DNA of 64,000 nucleotides. Origin: Brumimicrobium oceani (GTDB lineage: Bacteria; Bacteroidota; Bacteroidia; Flavobacteriales_D; Crocinitomicaceae). Under the pieces are notes generated by a model, which saw nothing but the letters and a program-made list of their open reading frames with translations, did no database searches and was not told the origin of the DNA. The position numbers and the translations under genes were made by a program. The stretch's first letter is position 1. Each line of letters opens with the position of its first letter. Below, in pieces: positions 1 to 8,262 of the stretch. The DNA lies in assembly GCF_003143775.1 (NCBI RefSeq), contig NZ_QFRJ01000001.1, forward strand, positions 248,001 to 312,000, in the 5' to 3' direction.

Positions 1-620
1 ACTGGGTTCTCAGAGCCAAATACAAAGCTTCCCGCCACGAGTGCGTCTGCTCCTGCATCTACTAATAATTTTCCAGTGTCTAAATTTACACCACCATCTA
101 CTTCGATTAAGGTTTTGGCCTTGGTCTCTGTGATCATGGATTTTAAACTTCGTACTTTTTCAACGGACTGAGAAATGAATTTTTGCCCACCAAATCCTGG
201 GTTAACAGACATGATTAAAACTAAATCAATATCATGAAGAATGTCTTTAAGTAAATCAACGGGGGTATGTGGATTTAAAGCAACACCTGTTTTCATTCCA
301 GCTGATTTTATGCGTTGTAATGTTCTGTGGAGATGAGGACAGCTTTCGTAATGTACAGTTAAAATGGCTGCACCAGCATCTTTAAAGTCATCTATATAAT
401 CATCAGGAGTGGCAATCATCAGGTGCACATCCAAGGGTTTAGTTGCGTGTTTGTGAATTGCTTTCATCACTGGCAAACCAAACGAAATATTAGGAACAAA
501 TTGTCCATCCATAATGTCGATGTGCAACCATTCTGCGCTACTACTATTTAACATTTTTACATCACGCTCTAGGTTAGCGAAATCAGCTGATAATACGGAA
601 GGAGAAACGATTGTGCTCAT
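1..620 (-). CDS. rpe: Ribulose-phosphate 3-epimerase, 3' end off the window
   Basis: Interconverts D-ribulose 5-phosphate and D-xylulose 5-phosphate in the cytosolic pentose phosphate pathway. The ATG is at 620 and the frame stays open to the window edge, giving about 206 residues of a family usually 215-225 long. Seen: the opening SPSVLSADF, the metal-ligand motif LHIDIMDG, the third ligand in DVHLMI, the phosphate loop NPGFGGQ and the last metal aspartate in VDGGVN. All catalytic positions of the family are present, so this is the canonical enzyme. It is a useful in-window reference for the second, CBS-fused epimerase-like protein at 44229. Only the last few residues are missing. Confidence 0.95.
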   Translation of the reverse strand, partial: MSTIVSPSVLSADFANLERDVKMLNSSSAEWLHIDIMDGQFVPNISFGLPVMKAIHKHATKPLDVHLMIATPDDYIDDFKDAGAAILTVHYESCPHLHRTLQRIKSAGMKTGVALNPHTPVDLLKDILHDIDLVLIMSVNPGFGGQKFISQSVEKVRSLKSMITETKAKTLIEVDGGVNLDTGKLLVDAGADALVAGSFVFGSENP

Positions 621-977
621 ATTTTTTCTTTTTGCAAAGATACTAAAAACTTATTTCTTTACAGTCGATTTTATCCTCTGATCAAATATGGAGTAGGGAA
701 CTGATTCAATTTATCCGAAGCTTCTAAATCTAATGTCTCATTTCCTCTTATTTTGCTTTGATTATTACCATCTTTCATGATAGACATCAAGTTTATAGTT
801 CCATAAGACATATTAATTGATTAGATTGCCCTTGGTTTGTTATACTATTTATCAAAAATTTCCCTTGTTCTGTTACACTGTTGTCTCAAAATTGCCCTTG
901 GTTTATTACATTGTTTTCTGAAAATTGAGTTTGTTTTGTTACGTTTGTCAATGATAACGAATAATTTACTGTAATTC
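621..977. other. Intergenic region upstream of the broken ATPase
   Basis: No gene is supported between the start of rpe and the ATPase pseudogene. The stretch is AT-rich. Its only structured content is the 33-bp tandem array at 825-956. Confidence 0.6.
825..956. repeat. Degenerate 33-bp tandem repeat, about four copies
   Basis: Three clear copies begin at 825, 858 and 891, and a weaker fourth at 924. Each opens with ATTGCCCTTGGTTTGTTA or a close variant and closes with a CTCAAAA- or CTGAAAA-like end. Copies 1 and 3 share their first 15 bases, and copy 2 differs mainly at the ATTTCCCTTGTTC opening. No spacers lie between the units, so this is not a CRISPR array. The fourth copy ends about 20 bases before the ATPase frame opens. 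It could be a binding-site array, a minisatellite or the trace of a mobile element; the sequence does not decide. Confidence 0.75.
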
Positions 978-2333
978 ATAGTACTGAAAAGAGAAAGGTT
1001 TAAGAATTTAGAAGCTTGGAAGGAGAAGAGAAACAGAAAGCCTTTAATATTGCGTGGTGCTAGACAAGTGGGGAAAACAACCCTTGTGAAAAAATTTGGA
1101 GAAACATATCAAAACTTCATCTATTTAAATCTAGAGAAATCAGAGCACGCTAACTACTTCTTGAAAACGGATAACATTAGTGAGATTATCAATACTTTAT
1201 TTCTAGCCAATGGAATTAAACTTAAGCAAAAAAATGATACCCTTTTGTTAATTGATGAAATTCATGAAGTTCCGAAAGCAATTCAGTTATTAAGGTATTT
1301 TTATGAAGAATCTCCCGATTTACATATCATAGCTGCCGGTTCATTACTTGAATTTGCTTTGGATAAGGTTGAAAGTTTCCCGGTTGGCAGGGTTGAGTTT
1401 TTATATTTAAATCCATTTAATTTCAGAGAATATCTTTTGGCTATCTCAAATAAATCAATTGTAAAAGAATTGGATACTATTCCAGTAAAATAATATGCAC
1501 ACGATATTTTGATGAAAGAATTCCATCAATATGCAATCATTGGTGGAATGCCAGAAGTCATTAAAAGCTTTATTGAATCTAATGATTTAACAATTTTACC
1601 TGAAATATATGAGAGTATTTGGGCATCTTATAAAAGTGATGTAGCAAAATACTCTAAAGGTAGCGTTTCAACGAAGGTGTTAAATCATATAATTAATACA
1701 GCGCCTTTTTATCTTGACGAAAGAATCAAATTTCAAAATTTCGGAAATTCTAACTATAAATCAAGAGAGGTTGGTGAGGCCTTTAGAGATTTGACAAGCG
1801 CAAAAGTGATACAATTAATTTACCCAACTACTTCAACAGATTTTCCTGCAATTCCAGATTTAAAGAAGTCTCCACGTTTGCAAATATTAGATACAGGCTT
1901 GGTTAATTACACATTGAAAATTGCACCCGACTTAATTCTTAACGAGGATTTAAGCGAAAGCTACAAAGGTTCTTTATTACCTCATATAATTACACAAGAG
2001 GTTATTTCATTGCAAACATTTAAATCTGAATTGCCTAACTTTTGGGTTCGTGAAAAATCACAATCAACAGCTGAGCTTGCTTTAATATTAAATCATAAAA
2101 ACATATTGATACCAATTGAATTCAGATCAGGTAAAACAGGAACTTTGAGATCTTTACATGAGTTTATTGATCGTTCTAAACATCCTTATGGTGTTCGGAT
2201 GTATGGTGGAGAGTTTAGTGTGATAAAATCAAAAACACCTAAAGGAAAAGAATATTATCTCATGAATTTACCTTATTATTGGGGAACAAAAATCCATCAA
2301 TATGTTGAGTTTTTAATCGCAAACTATAAATAG
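978..2333 (+). pseudogene. AAA ATPase of the DUF4143 type, broken by an in-frame stop
   Basis: Relatives are about 400-450-residue proteins with an N-terminal P-loop ATPase and a C-terminal DUF4143 (nuclease-fold) domain; their role is poorly known and they are often mobile or toxin-antitoxin-like. Seen: Walker A in GARQVGKTTLV, Walker B in LLIDEIHEV, sensor-like AAGSLLEFAL, then EFHQYAIIGGMPEVIKSF and a C-terminal IPIEFRSGKTGTLRSL. Residues up to 1490 and from 1494 are in the same frame, split only by TAA at 1491-1493; the following YAHDILMKEF continues the family pattern directly. No ATG precedes the LKRERFKNLEAW opening at 984, so the start may also be lost. Single-nonsense decay is inferred; a sequencing error is the alternative. 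Confidence 0.85.
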
Positions 2334-2651
2334 TAACGGTTCTATACGATTTTGTGGGGTTTTGTATTATATCTATTTGTTTTAAACCAAGGACTTACGT
2401 GTTTGGCTATTAATATGCCGTCCCTCCGAAACTAATCAGTTGAAATACAGACCACCATGTGCTTGCTTGTGAAAATGTAATTATAATTTTGATAAATACT
2501 TTAAAATATAAATCGTATAGGTTACATTTAATTTCGCAGTAGAACCATTAATTTTTCTAAGGATTAAAATTGATTACCCGCAGTATTTCATATAGAACCA
2601 TAATAACTAAAGATTATAGCTTCGATTTCATAAGGTTTATTTCTTGGATAC
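2334..2651. other. Gene-free stretch between ATPase relic and peptidase terminator
   Basis: No reading frame with coding character was found. An 11-base inverted pair lies in it: CTATACGATTT at 2342-2352 and its complement at 2510-2520, about 157 bases apart. It may be chance in AT-rich DNA or the edge of a lost element. Confidence 0.4.
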
Positions 2652-2682
2652 AAAAAAAATGCGGCTCCGAAGAACCGCATTT
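2652..2682 (-). terminator. Rho-independent terminator of the M16 peptidase operon
   Basis: Read on the minus strand, AAATGCGG and CCGCATTT form an 8-bp stem around a 10-base loop, followed by a run of eight T. It lies 24 bases past the stop of the M16 gene at 2706. Confidence 0.9.
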
Positions 2683-2705
2683 AAGTTGTTTAAAAAGCAG
2701 TGTAA

Positions 2706-4823
2706 TTAATCCACTTCAAACTTCTTAGCATCAATTTTACCATTAATCTCTACATCTTTAATTGTCGCTGTCATTCCAACAGATTCGACCATTTGTGATG
2801 TCTTTTTTGGGAATAGGAATCCTTTGTAATCAGTAAATTGACTGTACACAGAAACAATGCTTTGAGGTCCTTCTTCTGTAACTTCAAGTGTTTCAGAATA
2901 CGCTTTTAGTGAAGTTTCCTTATTGTAATGTGTTGTCGTAGTTGTTTTACCAATTGTATATCTTATTACATACATTTCAACTCCGTCTTTAACTTCAATT
3001 CCCAATAGCTCAAAATCTTCTTCGTTATCCAATAAGCTATATTCAGGGAAAATAGAGGCTGTCTTGTTTTTGTTGGTCACCTCTTCTTTCGTTAATTCAA
3101 CAGTATCAAAACCACCTTGCTGATTCATCATCTTTGTTACTCCTGCAGAACCATTGAACTTTTCTTCTTGGAGAACCATTCCGTTGAATTCCATTTTAGA
3201 TGCAGTCATATTTGGTGCCTTGAAATAAGTTGTCATTTTTAATTCCATTGGAGCTTGATTAGGAACAACAACGGCATCTCTTTTCATTGTTTTTACTTTG
3301 CTGATTTTTTTATTTGCTTTCTTCATTTTCGAAGTTTGGGTAACAGCCATCAAGTAATTTTCAAATACCTCTTGCTTAGAAATGTCCGCTGGTTGTAGTG
3401 TATTTTCGATTTTTGGATCACCAAAAGCATCAAAGATTTCTATGTTTCCATCAGCGTCAAATTGTTTTAAATTTTCTAATATCTCTTCATTTCCAACAAC
3501 AATGATGTTTAAATTATTTGGCTTTACATAATCTGTTGCCATTTTCATAATATCTTCTTGCGAAACATTGCTTAATTTTTGAAGATAAGTTTGATAATAA
3601 TCGGCAGGCAAATCATTTCTGTAAGTACTCAAAGCAAAGTTGGCAATTGTACGAGGAGATTCCAAAGTTCTAGCAAAACTACCAGCCATAGAAGCTTTGT
3701 TTAATTCTAATTCCTCTTCAGTGACCATTTCTTCCGTGATTCTATCGAACTCATATAAGAATTGCGTAATTGCAGAATCAGATACCTCATTTCTAAAACT
3801 TCCTTGTGCATTTATATAACTTCCTTTTCTATCTACATCAAGATTGGAATAAGCTCCGTACGTGTATGCTTTATCTTCACGTAAATTTTGCATTAAACGT
3901 GTTCCAAAACCGCCACCACCAAACAACTTATTTAATGTTGATAATTTAATTTGGTCTTCATCTCCGGGTACCATATCTATTGGAAAAGAAATGCTGATAA
4001 CAGATTGAACTGCTCCTGGTTTTTCAACAAAAATCACTCTGTTTCCTTGAGGCAATACACCTTTACTGTATTCTTTTTCAAAAGGAACACCGCCTTCCCA
4101 TTCTCCGAAACGCTCGCTGGCAATTTTTCTAGCTTCTGCTTCATCAATGTCACCTACAATAACTAGGTAACTCCCTGCGGGTGTGTATTGCTTCTTATAA
4201 AATTCGACAACATCGTCACGCTTGATGTTTTTCAATGTTTCTTCGGTCATAATTTCACCGTATGGGTGATTACTTGTAAAGATAGCCTTGGCCATGGCGT
4301 TTGATACCATTGAACTCGGATCAGTTTTTACTGAGTATAAACCAGATTCATATTGTTTCTTAATGCGCTCAAATTCACTTTCTGGAAAACTTGCGTTCTT
4401 CATGACATCTGTCATCAAGTCTAACCCTTTCTCCATGTGTTTTGTCAAGACACTGAGGTATATTCCAGAACTGTTTGCCGATAAATAAGCACCAATAAAA
4501 TCTGTTTCATTGTCAAACTCATCTTTAGTTCTGTTACTTGTTCCAGACATTAAAAGATCACCTGCAATATCTGATAAACCAGCTTTATTTCCTTCTAGTT
4601 TAGGATCTGATCCCATGACTAGATTAAATGACACCTTAGGGATTTTATCATTCGGTGAAAGAATTACCTTCATTCCATTGTCTAAATCAAAAACGATAGG
4701 CTCTGGGATATTAATTTCTGGCGCAGGACCTGGAACCGGAGCTTTTGAACGATCAACTTGTCCAAATGCAAATACAGACGTAAGAGCAATTGCTGTTCCT
4801 AATATTATATTTTTCATTTTCAT
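2706..4823 (-). CDS. M16 family peptidase-like protein, zinc-site-less partner
   Basis: M16 metallopeptidases often work as two-chain clamshells with one catalytic and one inactive subunit. This 705-residue protein has a signal peptide ending near residue 21 (ALTSVFAFGQ) and two M16-fold halves up to about residue 455. Where the HxxEH zinc motif belongs it reads GLSDIAGDLLMSGT, so both histidines and the glutamate are gone. It keeps the C-terminal LREDKAYTYGAYS segment that in M16 pairs supplies substrate-contacting Arg and Tyr. Residues from about 490 on form an extra domain that I do not recognise. It follows the active partner by 33 bases in the same operon, so a periplasmic heterodimer is inferred. 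Confidence 0.88.
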   Translation of the reverse strand: MKMKNIILGTAIALTSVFAFGQVDRSKAPVPGPAPEINIPEPIVFDLDNGMKVILSPNDKIPKVSFNLVMGSDPKLEGNKAGLSDIAGDLLMSGTSNRTKDEFDNETDFIGAYLSANSSGIYLSVLTKHMEKGLDLMTDVMKNASFPESEFERIKKQYESGLYSVKTDPSSMVSNAMAKAIFTSNHPYGEIMTEETLKNIKRDDVVEFYKKQYTPAGSYLVIVGDIDEAEARKIASERFGEWEGGVPFEKEYSKGVLPQGNRVIFVEKPGAVQSVISISFPIDMVPGDEDQIKLSTLNKLFGGGGFGTRLMQNLREDKAYTYGAYSNLDVDRKGSYINAQGSFRNEVSDSAITQFLYEFDRITEEMVTEEELELNKASMAGSFARTLESPRTIANFALSTYRNDLPADYYQTYLQKLSNVSQEDIMKMATDYVKPNNLNIIVVGNEEILENLKQFDADGNIEIFDAFGDPKIENTLQPADISKQEVFENYLMAVTQTSKMKKANKKISKVKTMKRDAVVVPNQAPMELKMTTYFKAPNMTASKMEFNGMVLQEEKFNGSAGVTKMMNQQGGFDTVELTKEEVTNKNKTASIFPEYSLLDNEEDFELLGIEVKDGVEMYVIRYTIGKTTTTTHYNKETSLKAYSETLEVTEEGPQSIVSVYSQFTDYKGFLFPKKTSQMVESVGMTATIKDVEINGKIDAKKFEVD

Positions 4824-4856
4824 CTTTTCTTGAATATTATTGTTCTACTAAATCTG

Positions 4857-6323
4857 TTATTTCTTTGGTAAATAGTACAATACCAATCTTGCGTCTTTAG
4901 TGAAATACTTTTTAGCAACTTTCATTAAATCTTCACGTGTAATATCTTCATAAACACTTAATTGTTCGTTTATTAGATTTGTGTTTTTAAAGTACACATA
5001 GTTATCCGCTAAAGTTTCTGCTTTTCCAGCAACCGAACTGTTTGAAGAATAAAAGTCATTTTCAAATTGATTTTTTACTTTTTGGAATTCTATTTCAGAA
5101 ACTAATTCACTTTTTGCTCTTTCAATTTCAATATCTAAGGCATCTTTGAGGTCATTAATTTCAACATCTTTTGCCGCAATTCCTGCGAAAAGAGCAATTC
5201 CTGGATCTTCTAATGGGAAAGCAAATGAGAATGCAGTCACAGCTAATTCTTTCTCTTCCACAATATTTTTGTTCATTCTGGCACTAGTACCACCGGAAAT
5301 AATGGCATTTAACATTTCTAAAGCATAGGCTTCTTTCGTGTTTTGTTTTGGCGAATGGTAACCAATAAATACAGCTGGTAACTGAATGTTATCATAAACA
5401 GTATCTACGATTTCCTTTTCTAATTTAGGCTCAACAATATTTGGACGTGGAATTACTGTCTCTTTTTGCTTGTATTCGTTAATCATTGCTACGCCATCCT
5501 TTGATGTTGTACTAAAGAAATCATCTGAATTGAAAATAGCCTTACCTTTGCCGTAACGGGCGGTGAATGCTTCATTGTCCAAATTTAGATAATCACGGTA
5601 AAGATTGATTGCCTGACCTTTAGGGATTGTTGCGAAATATTTGTCTATTAGAACTTTAGCTTCTTCAATGTTAATGTCACCAGCAATGGAGAGGGTAGCG
5701 TTTGAAGGAACATAAAAAGTTTTGTAAAAATTAATAAAATCCTCTTCCTGTGCCGCATCTAAGTGTTCCATGTAACCAATTGGAGTCCATTTGTAAGGAT
5801 GTTTTTGGTACAAAAGGTCAAAAGCTGAAGCCATGAATGAACCATAAGGTTGGTTGTCTACGCGTTGCCTTTTTTCTTCTTTTACAACTTCGCGCTGTGT
5901 CTCAATACCTTTATTATCAACTTTGGCGTGCAGTAATCTTTCAGATTCTAACCAAAGTCCTAACTCTAAGTTGTTTGAAGAGAAAATTTCGTAATAATAT
6001 GTTCTGTCTTGCGATGTGTTGGCGTTTAAGGTTCCTCCATTTCTCTCAATGTATTGGTCAAATTCACCTCTCTCTATGTTTTGACTTCCTTCAAACATTA
6101 AGTGCTCAAAGAAATGTGCAAACCCTGTTCGATCAGGATTTTCATTTTTTGAACCAACGTGATAAAGTACTGATACCGCTACAATAGGAGTGGAGTTGTC
6201 TTCATGAAGAATGACGTGCATTCCGTTATCAAGATCATACTCAACGAAGTCTATTTTATTTTTTTGAGCATGTAAACCAAATATAAACGTAGTTGCTAAT
6301 GCTGCAGAAAATATTCTTTTCAT
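4857..6323 (-). CDS. M16 family zinc metallopeptidase, catalytic subunit
   Basis: Zinc endopeptidase of the pitrilysin/insulinase superfamily, probably periplasmic. The inverted zinc motif HFFEH is intact, in the context TGFAHFFEHLMFEGS. The ATG at 6323 is preferred over an upstream TTG because MKRIFSAALATTFIFGLHAQ is a good signal peptide starting exactly there; the product is about 488 residues. A second M16 half follows (residues about 190-380) but lacks the LREexxxxY substrate motif, which sits instead in the inactive protein at 2706. The two genes are 33 bases apart and complementary, the usual arrangement of bacterial M16 pairs. The substrate is not evident. Confidence 0.92.
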   Translation of the reverse strand: MKRIFSAALATTFIFGLHAQKNKIDFVEYDLDNGMHVILHEDNSTPIVAVSVLYHVGSKNENPDRTGFAHFFEHLMFEGSQNIERGEFDQYIERNGGTLNANTSQDRTYYYEIFSSNNLELGLWLESERLLHAKVDNKGIETQREVVKEEKRQRVDNQPYGSFMASAFDLLYQKHPYKWTPIGYMEHLDAAQEEDFINFYKTFYVPSNATLSIAGDINIEEAKVLIDKYFATIPKGQAINLYRDYLNLDNEAFTARYGKGKAIFNSDDFFSTTSKDGVAMINEYKQKETVIPRPNIVEPKLEKEIVDTVYDNIQLPAVFIGYHSPKQNTKEAYALEMLNAIISGGTSARMNKNIVEEKELAVTAFSFAFPLEDPGIALFAGIAAKDVEINDLKDALDIEIERAKSELVSEIEFQKVKNQFENDFYSSNSSVAGKAETLADNYVYFKNTNLINEQLSVYEDITREDLMKVAKKYFTKDARLVLYYLPKK

Positions 6324-6429
6324 TATATAAGTTTTAGATATTATGTTCAAAGAAACGTATTTTTTCTCACTTCATAAATTTCTTAATGACAAAAGATGAA
6401 ATAAGGAGATGAATGGTGTTTAAAGTTTA

Positions 6430-6456
6430 TTTGTCAGTACTTTATTTTTAATTTTG
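6430..6456 (+). promoter_or_regulatory. Bacteroidota-type promoter of the ligand-gated channel
   Basis: TAATTTTG at 6449-6456 matches the -7 consensus TAnnTTTG. An upstream TTTG at 6430-6433 is 15 bases away, slightly short of the usual spacing. The ATG follows 30 bases downstream. Confidence 0.5.
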
Positions 6457-6485
6457 CTAAAATTCAATGTTTTAATTCTTCTATT

Positions 6486-7556
6486 ATGCGATTAATCTTC
6501 TTCTTATTGTCTCTATTTACGCTGGTTTTAGGACAGAAAGCTTTTGCTCAAGACTCTTTAAAGGTAGGGTATGTGAATTCGGCACCATTTATTTACGAGG
6601 AAAATAGCAGGCTCCAAGGTCCAATAAGTTGGTTATGGTATAATATTGTTGATGACAATGATTTTTATTGTGAATATGTTCATGTTGAGTCTAATGACTT
6701 GCTAAACGAACTCAAATCTGGAAATATTGATTTGGCACTTTACCCTTTAACAATTACCAGCAGTCGCTCTAAGTATGTCGATTTTTCAGCGCCCTTCTAT
6801 TTGGCCCATAGTGGACTCGTCACAAAAGAGCTCTCATCTTGGAAGAAAACCATCTTATTTTTAGAATCTTTTTTCTCCTTAAACTTCTTTCGGGCGTTAG
6901 GTTCTTTAGTTTTTATATTATTGATTTTTGGATTTTTAACTTGGAGGTTTGAACGAATAGGCAATCAAGAAGAGTTTGGTGAGGGCATAAAAGGACTCTG
7001 GAGCGGATTTTGGTGGGCAGCTGTAACTATGACTACCGTTGGTTATGGAGATAAGTCGCCGCGTACGACAGGTGGAAGAATCGTTGCCTTAATTTGGATG
7101 TTTACCGCCGTAATTATTATTTCGGGGTTAACAGCGAGTATAACTTCTTCATTAACCGTAACGGAATTAGAAAGTCAAAGCAATACAATTGATAGTTTTA
7201 AGAAGAAAAACTTGGGAACTGTAAAGCAATCCAGTTCACATGAGTGGATGAAGGACAACTTTTATAACAATTCAATATTGTATGAGCGTAAAGAAGATCT
7301 ATTGCCTGCTTTAATGAATGAGGAGGTAGATGCAGTAGCCTACGATTTACCATTGTTAAGAGCATTGGTGAAAGTAGATACGCTAAATAGTTATGAAATT
7401 TTACCATTGTCCTTTAATCCGCAATATTATGCAATTGGTATGAAGCCCAATATTAAAGATGAGCTCCAAAAAAGAATCAATACCCATCTTTTGAAATATA
7501 CCGAAAGTTTAGAATGGAAAGTTGTTTTGGGCGAATATGATCTGACTATCGATTAA
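6486..7556 (+). CDS. GluR0-type ligand-gated potassium channel
   Basis: A prokaryotic ionotropic glutamate-receptor relative: a periplasmic amino-acid-binding domain interrupted by a two-helix K+ channel pore. Domains in order: signal peptide 1-22 (ending AFAQ); ligand lobe S1 about 24-113, with Arg94 in LTITSSRSKYVDFS at the place where the family holds the ligand carboxylate; TM1 about 134-155; pore loop 172-192 with the selectivity filter TTVGYGD; TM2 about 197-222; lobe S2 about 232-345, with EEVDAVAYDLPLL carrying the conserved acidic position. The filter says K+ selective. It is monocistronic, with its own promoter and a shared terminator with hpf. The ligand is unknown; an amino acid is the family norm. 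Confidence 0.9.
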   Translation: MRLIFFLLSLFTLVLGQKAFAQDSLKVGYVNSAPFIYEENSRLQGPISWLWYNIVDDNDFYCEYVHVESNDLLNELKSGNIDLALYPLTITSSRSKYVDFSAPFYLAHSGLVTKELSSWKKTILFLESFFSLNFFRALGSLVFILLIFGFLTWRFERIGNQEEFGEGIKGLWSGFWWAAVTMTTVGYGDKSPRTTGGRIVALIWMFTAVIIISGLTASITSSLTVTELESQSNTIDSFKKKNLGTVKQSSSHEWMKDNFYNNSILYERKEDLLPALMNEEVDAVAYDLPLLRALVKVDTLNSYEILPLSFNPQYYAIGMKPNIKDELQKRINTHLLKYTESLEWKVVLGEYDLTID

Positions 7557-7671
7557 TTTGAAAATGCAAGGAATTGAAAAGTTCAAAAATTCAAAAAGAA
7601 GATATAATTTATGACTTTTTTAAGACATTAATTTCATTGCAGATAAATTGTAGAATTCGACAAATTGCTCC

Positions 7672-7707
7672 AAAAAAAAAGGACATTCAAAATGAACGTC
7701 CTTTTTT
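7672..7707. terminator. Bidirectional terminator between channel and hpf
   Basis: GGACATTC and GAACGTCC pair at 7 of 8 positions around a short A-rich loop, flanked by nine A on one side and six T on the other. It serves the converging genes ending at 7556 and 7729. Confidence 0.85.
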
Positions 7708-7728
7708 AAAACTATTTTATTTAGCTTC

Positions 7729-8043
7729 TTAATGGTTTTGTAGTTTTCCTATCAATGAAGTTAAGCTGCTAATCATTTTCTTTGTTGCTCCGCTAATTGC
7801 TTGCTCAACTGTATTTTCTTGACTTGATACTGCAACTGGCTTTAATCCTTGAGGACGAACTTCTAAGATACATTTCTTATCGTTTGCACCTCCTTTATCC
7901 CCATTTTCATCAGAAAGGTGAACCTCTACGCGCGTTACTCTGTCATCGAATCGACTTAAATCTTCTTTTATTTTGTTTGAAAAGTAAGATTCAATTCTTT
8001 CTTTTCCTTCGATGTTGTTGTCTGTGTTAAAAAATACTTCCAT
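7729..8043 (-). CDS. hpf: Ribosome hibernation promoting factor, short form
   Basis: Short HPF/RaiA-family protein that binds the 30S decoding region and keeps idle ribosomes inactive in stationary phase. At 104 residues it matches the short form, without the C-terminal dimerisation domain of long HPF. Seen: the opening MEVFFNTDNNIEGKERI, the central VEVHLSDENGDKGG strand, KKCILEVRPQGLKPV and the final helix of the beta-alpha-beta-beta-beta-alpha fold (TVEQAISGATKKMISSL). It is a single gene closed by the shared terminator. A small inverted repeat lies just upstream of the ATG. Confidence 0.9.
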   Translation of the reverse strand: MEVFFNTDNNIEGKERIESYFSNKIKEDLSRFDDRVTRVEVHLSDENGDKGGANDKKCILEVRPQGLKPVAVSSQENTVEQAISGATKKMISSLTSLIGKLQNH

Positions 8044-8057
8044 GTTAAATAATTTGT

Positions 8058-8074
8058 GAATGTTGTTGACATTC
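8058..8074. promoter_or_regulatory. Small inverted repeat in the hpf leader
   Basis: GAATGT and ACATTC, perfect 6-base arms with a 5-base centre, sit 15-31 bases upstream of the hpf start. They could be an operator or a leader hairpin; no regulator is known from the sequence. Confidence 0.3.
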
Positions 8075-8262
8075 GGTTAGTAAAAAAAAGTAAGTTACAT
8101 ACCTTCAATTTGATAACACAATATAAGGTTTTTAACCATACAATTTACCAAAAATCCGATTAATTTATAAAATATTATCTTTTGATAAGCGCTGGCATTC
8201 TTTCATGTCTATCCCCTTGAAATAAGCCTTTTTTGAGGAGGAATTCAAAAATTAGGAGCTCT

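Noticed and set aside
825-956. CRISPR array
   Set aside because: The 33-bp units lie head to tail with no unique spacers and decay across the row; there is no cas gene.
3951-4833. Plus-strand open frames opposite the M16 gene
   Set aside because: They lie inside a well-supported minus-strand gene and carry no domain, so they are mirror frames.
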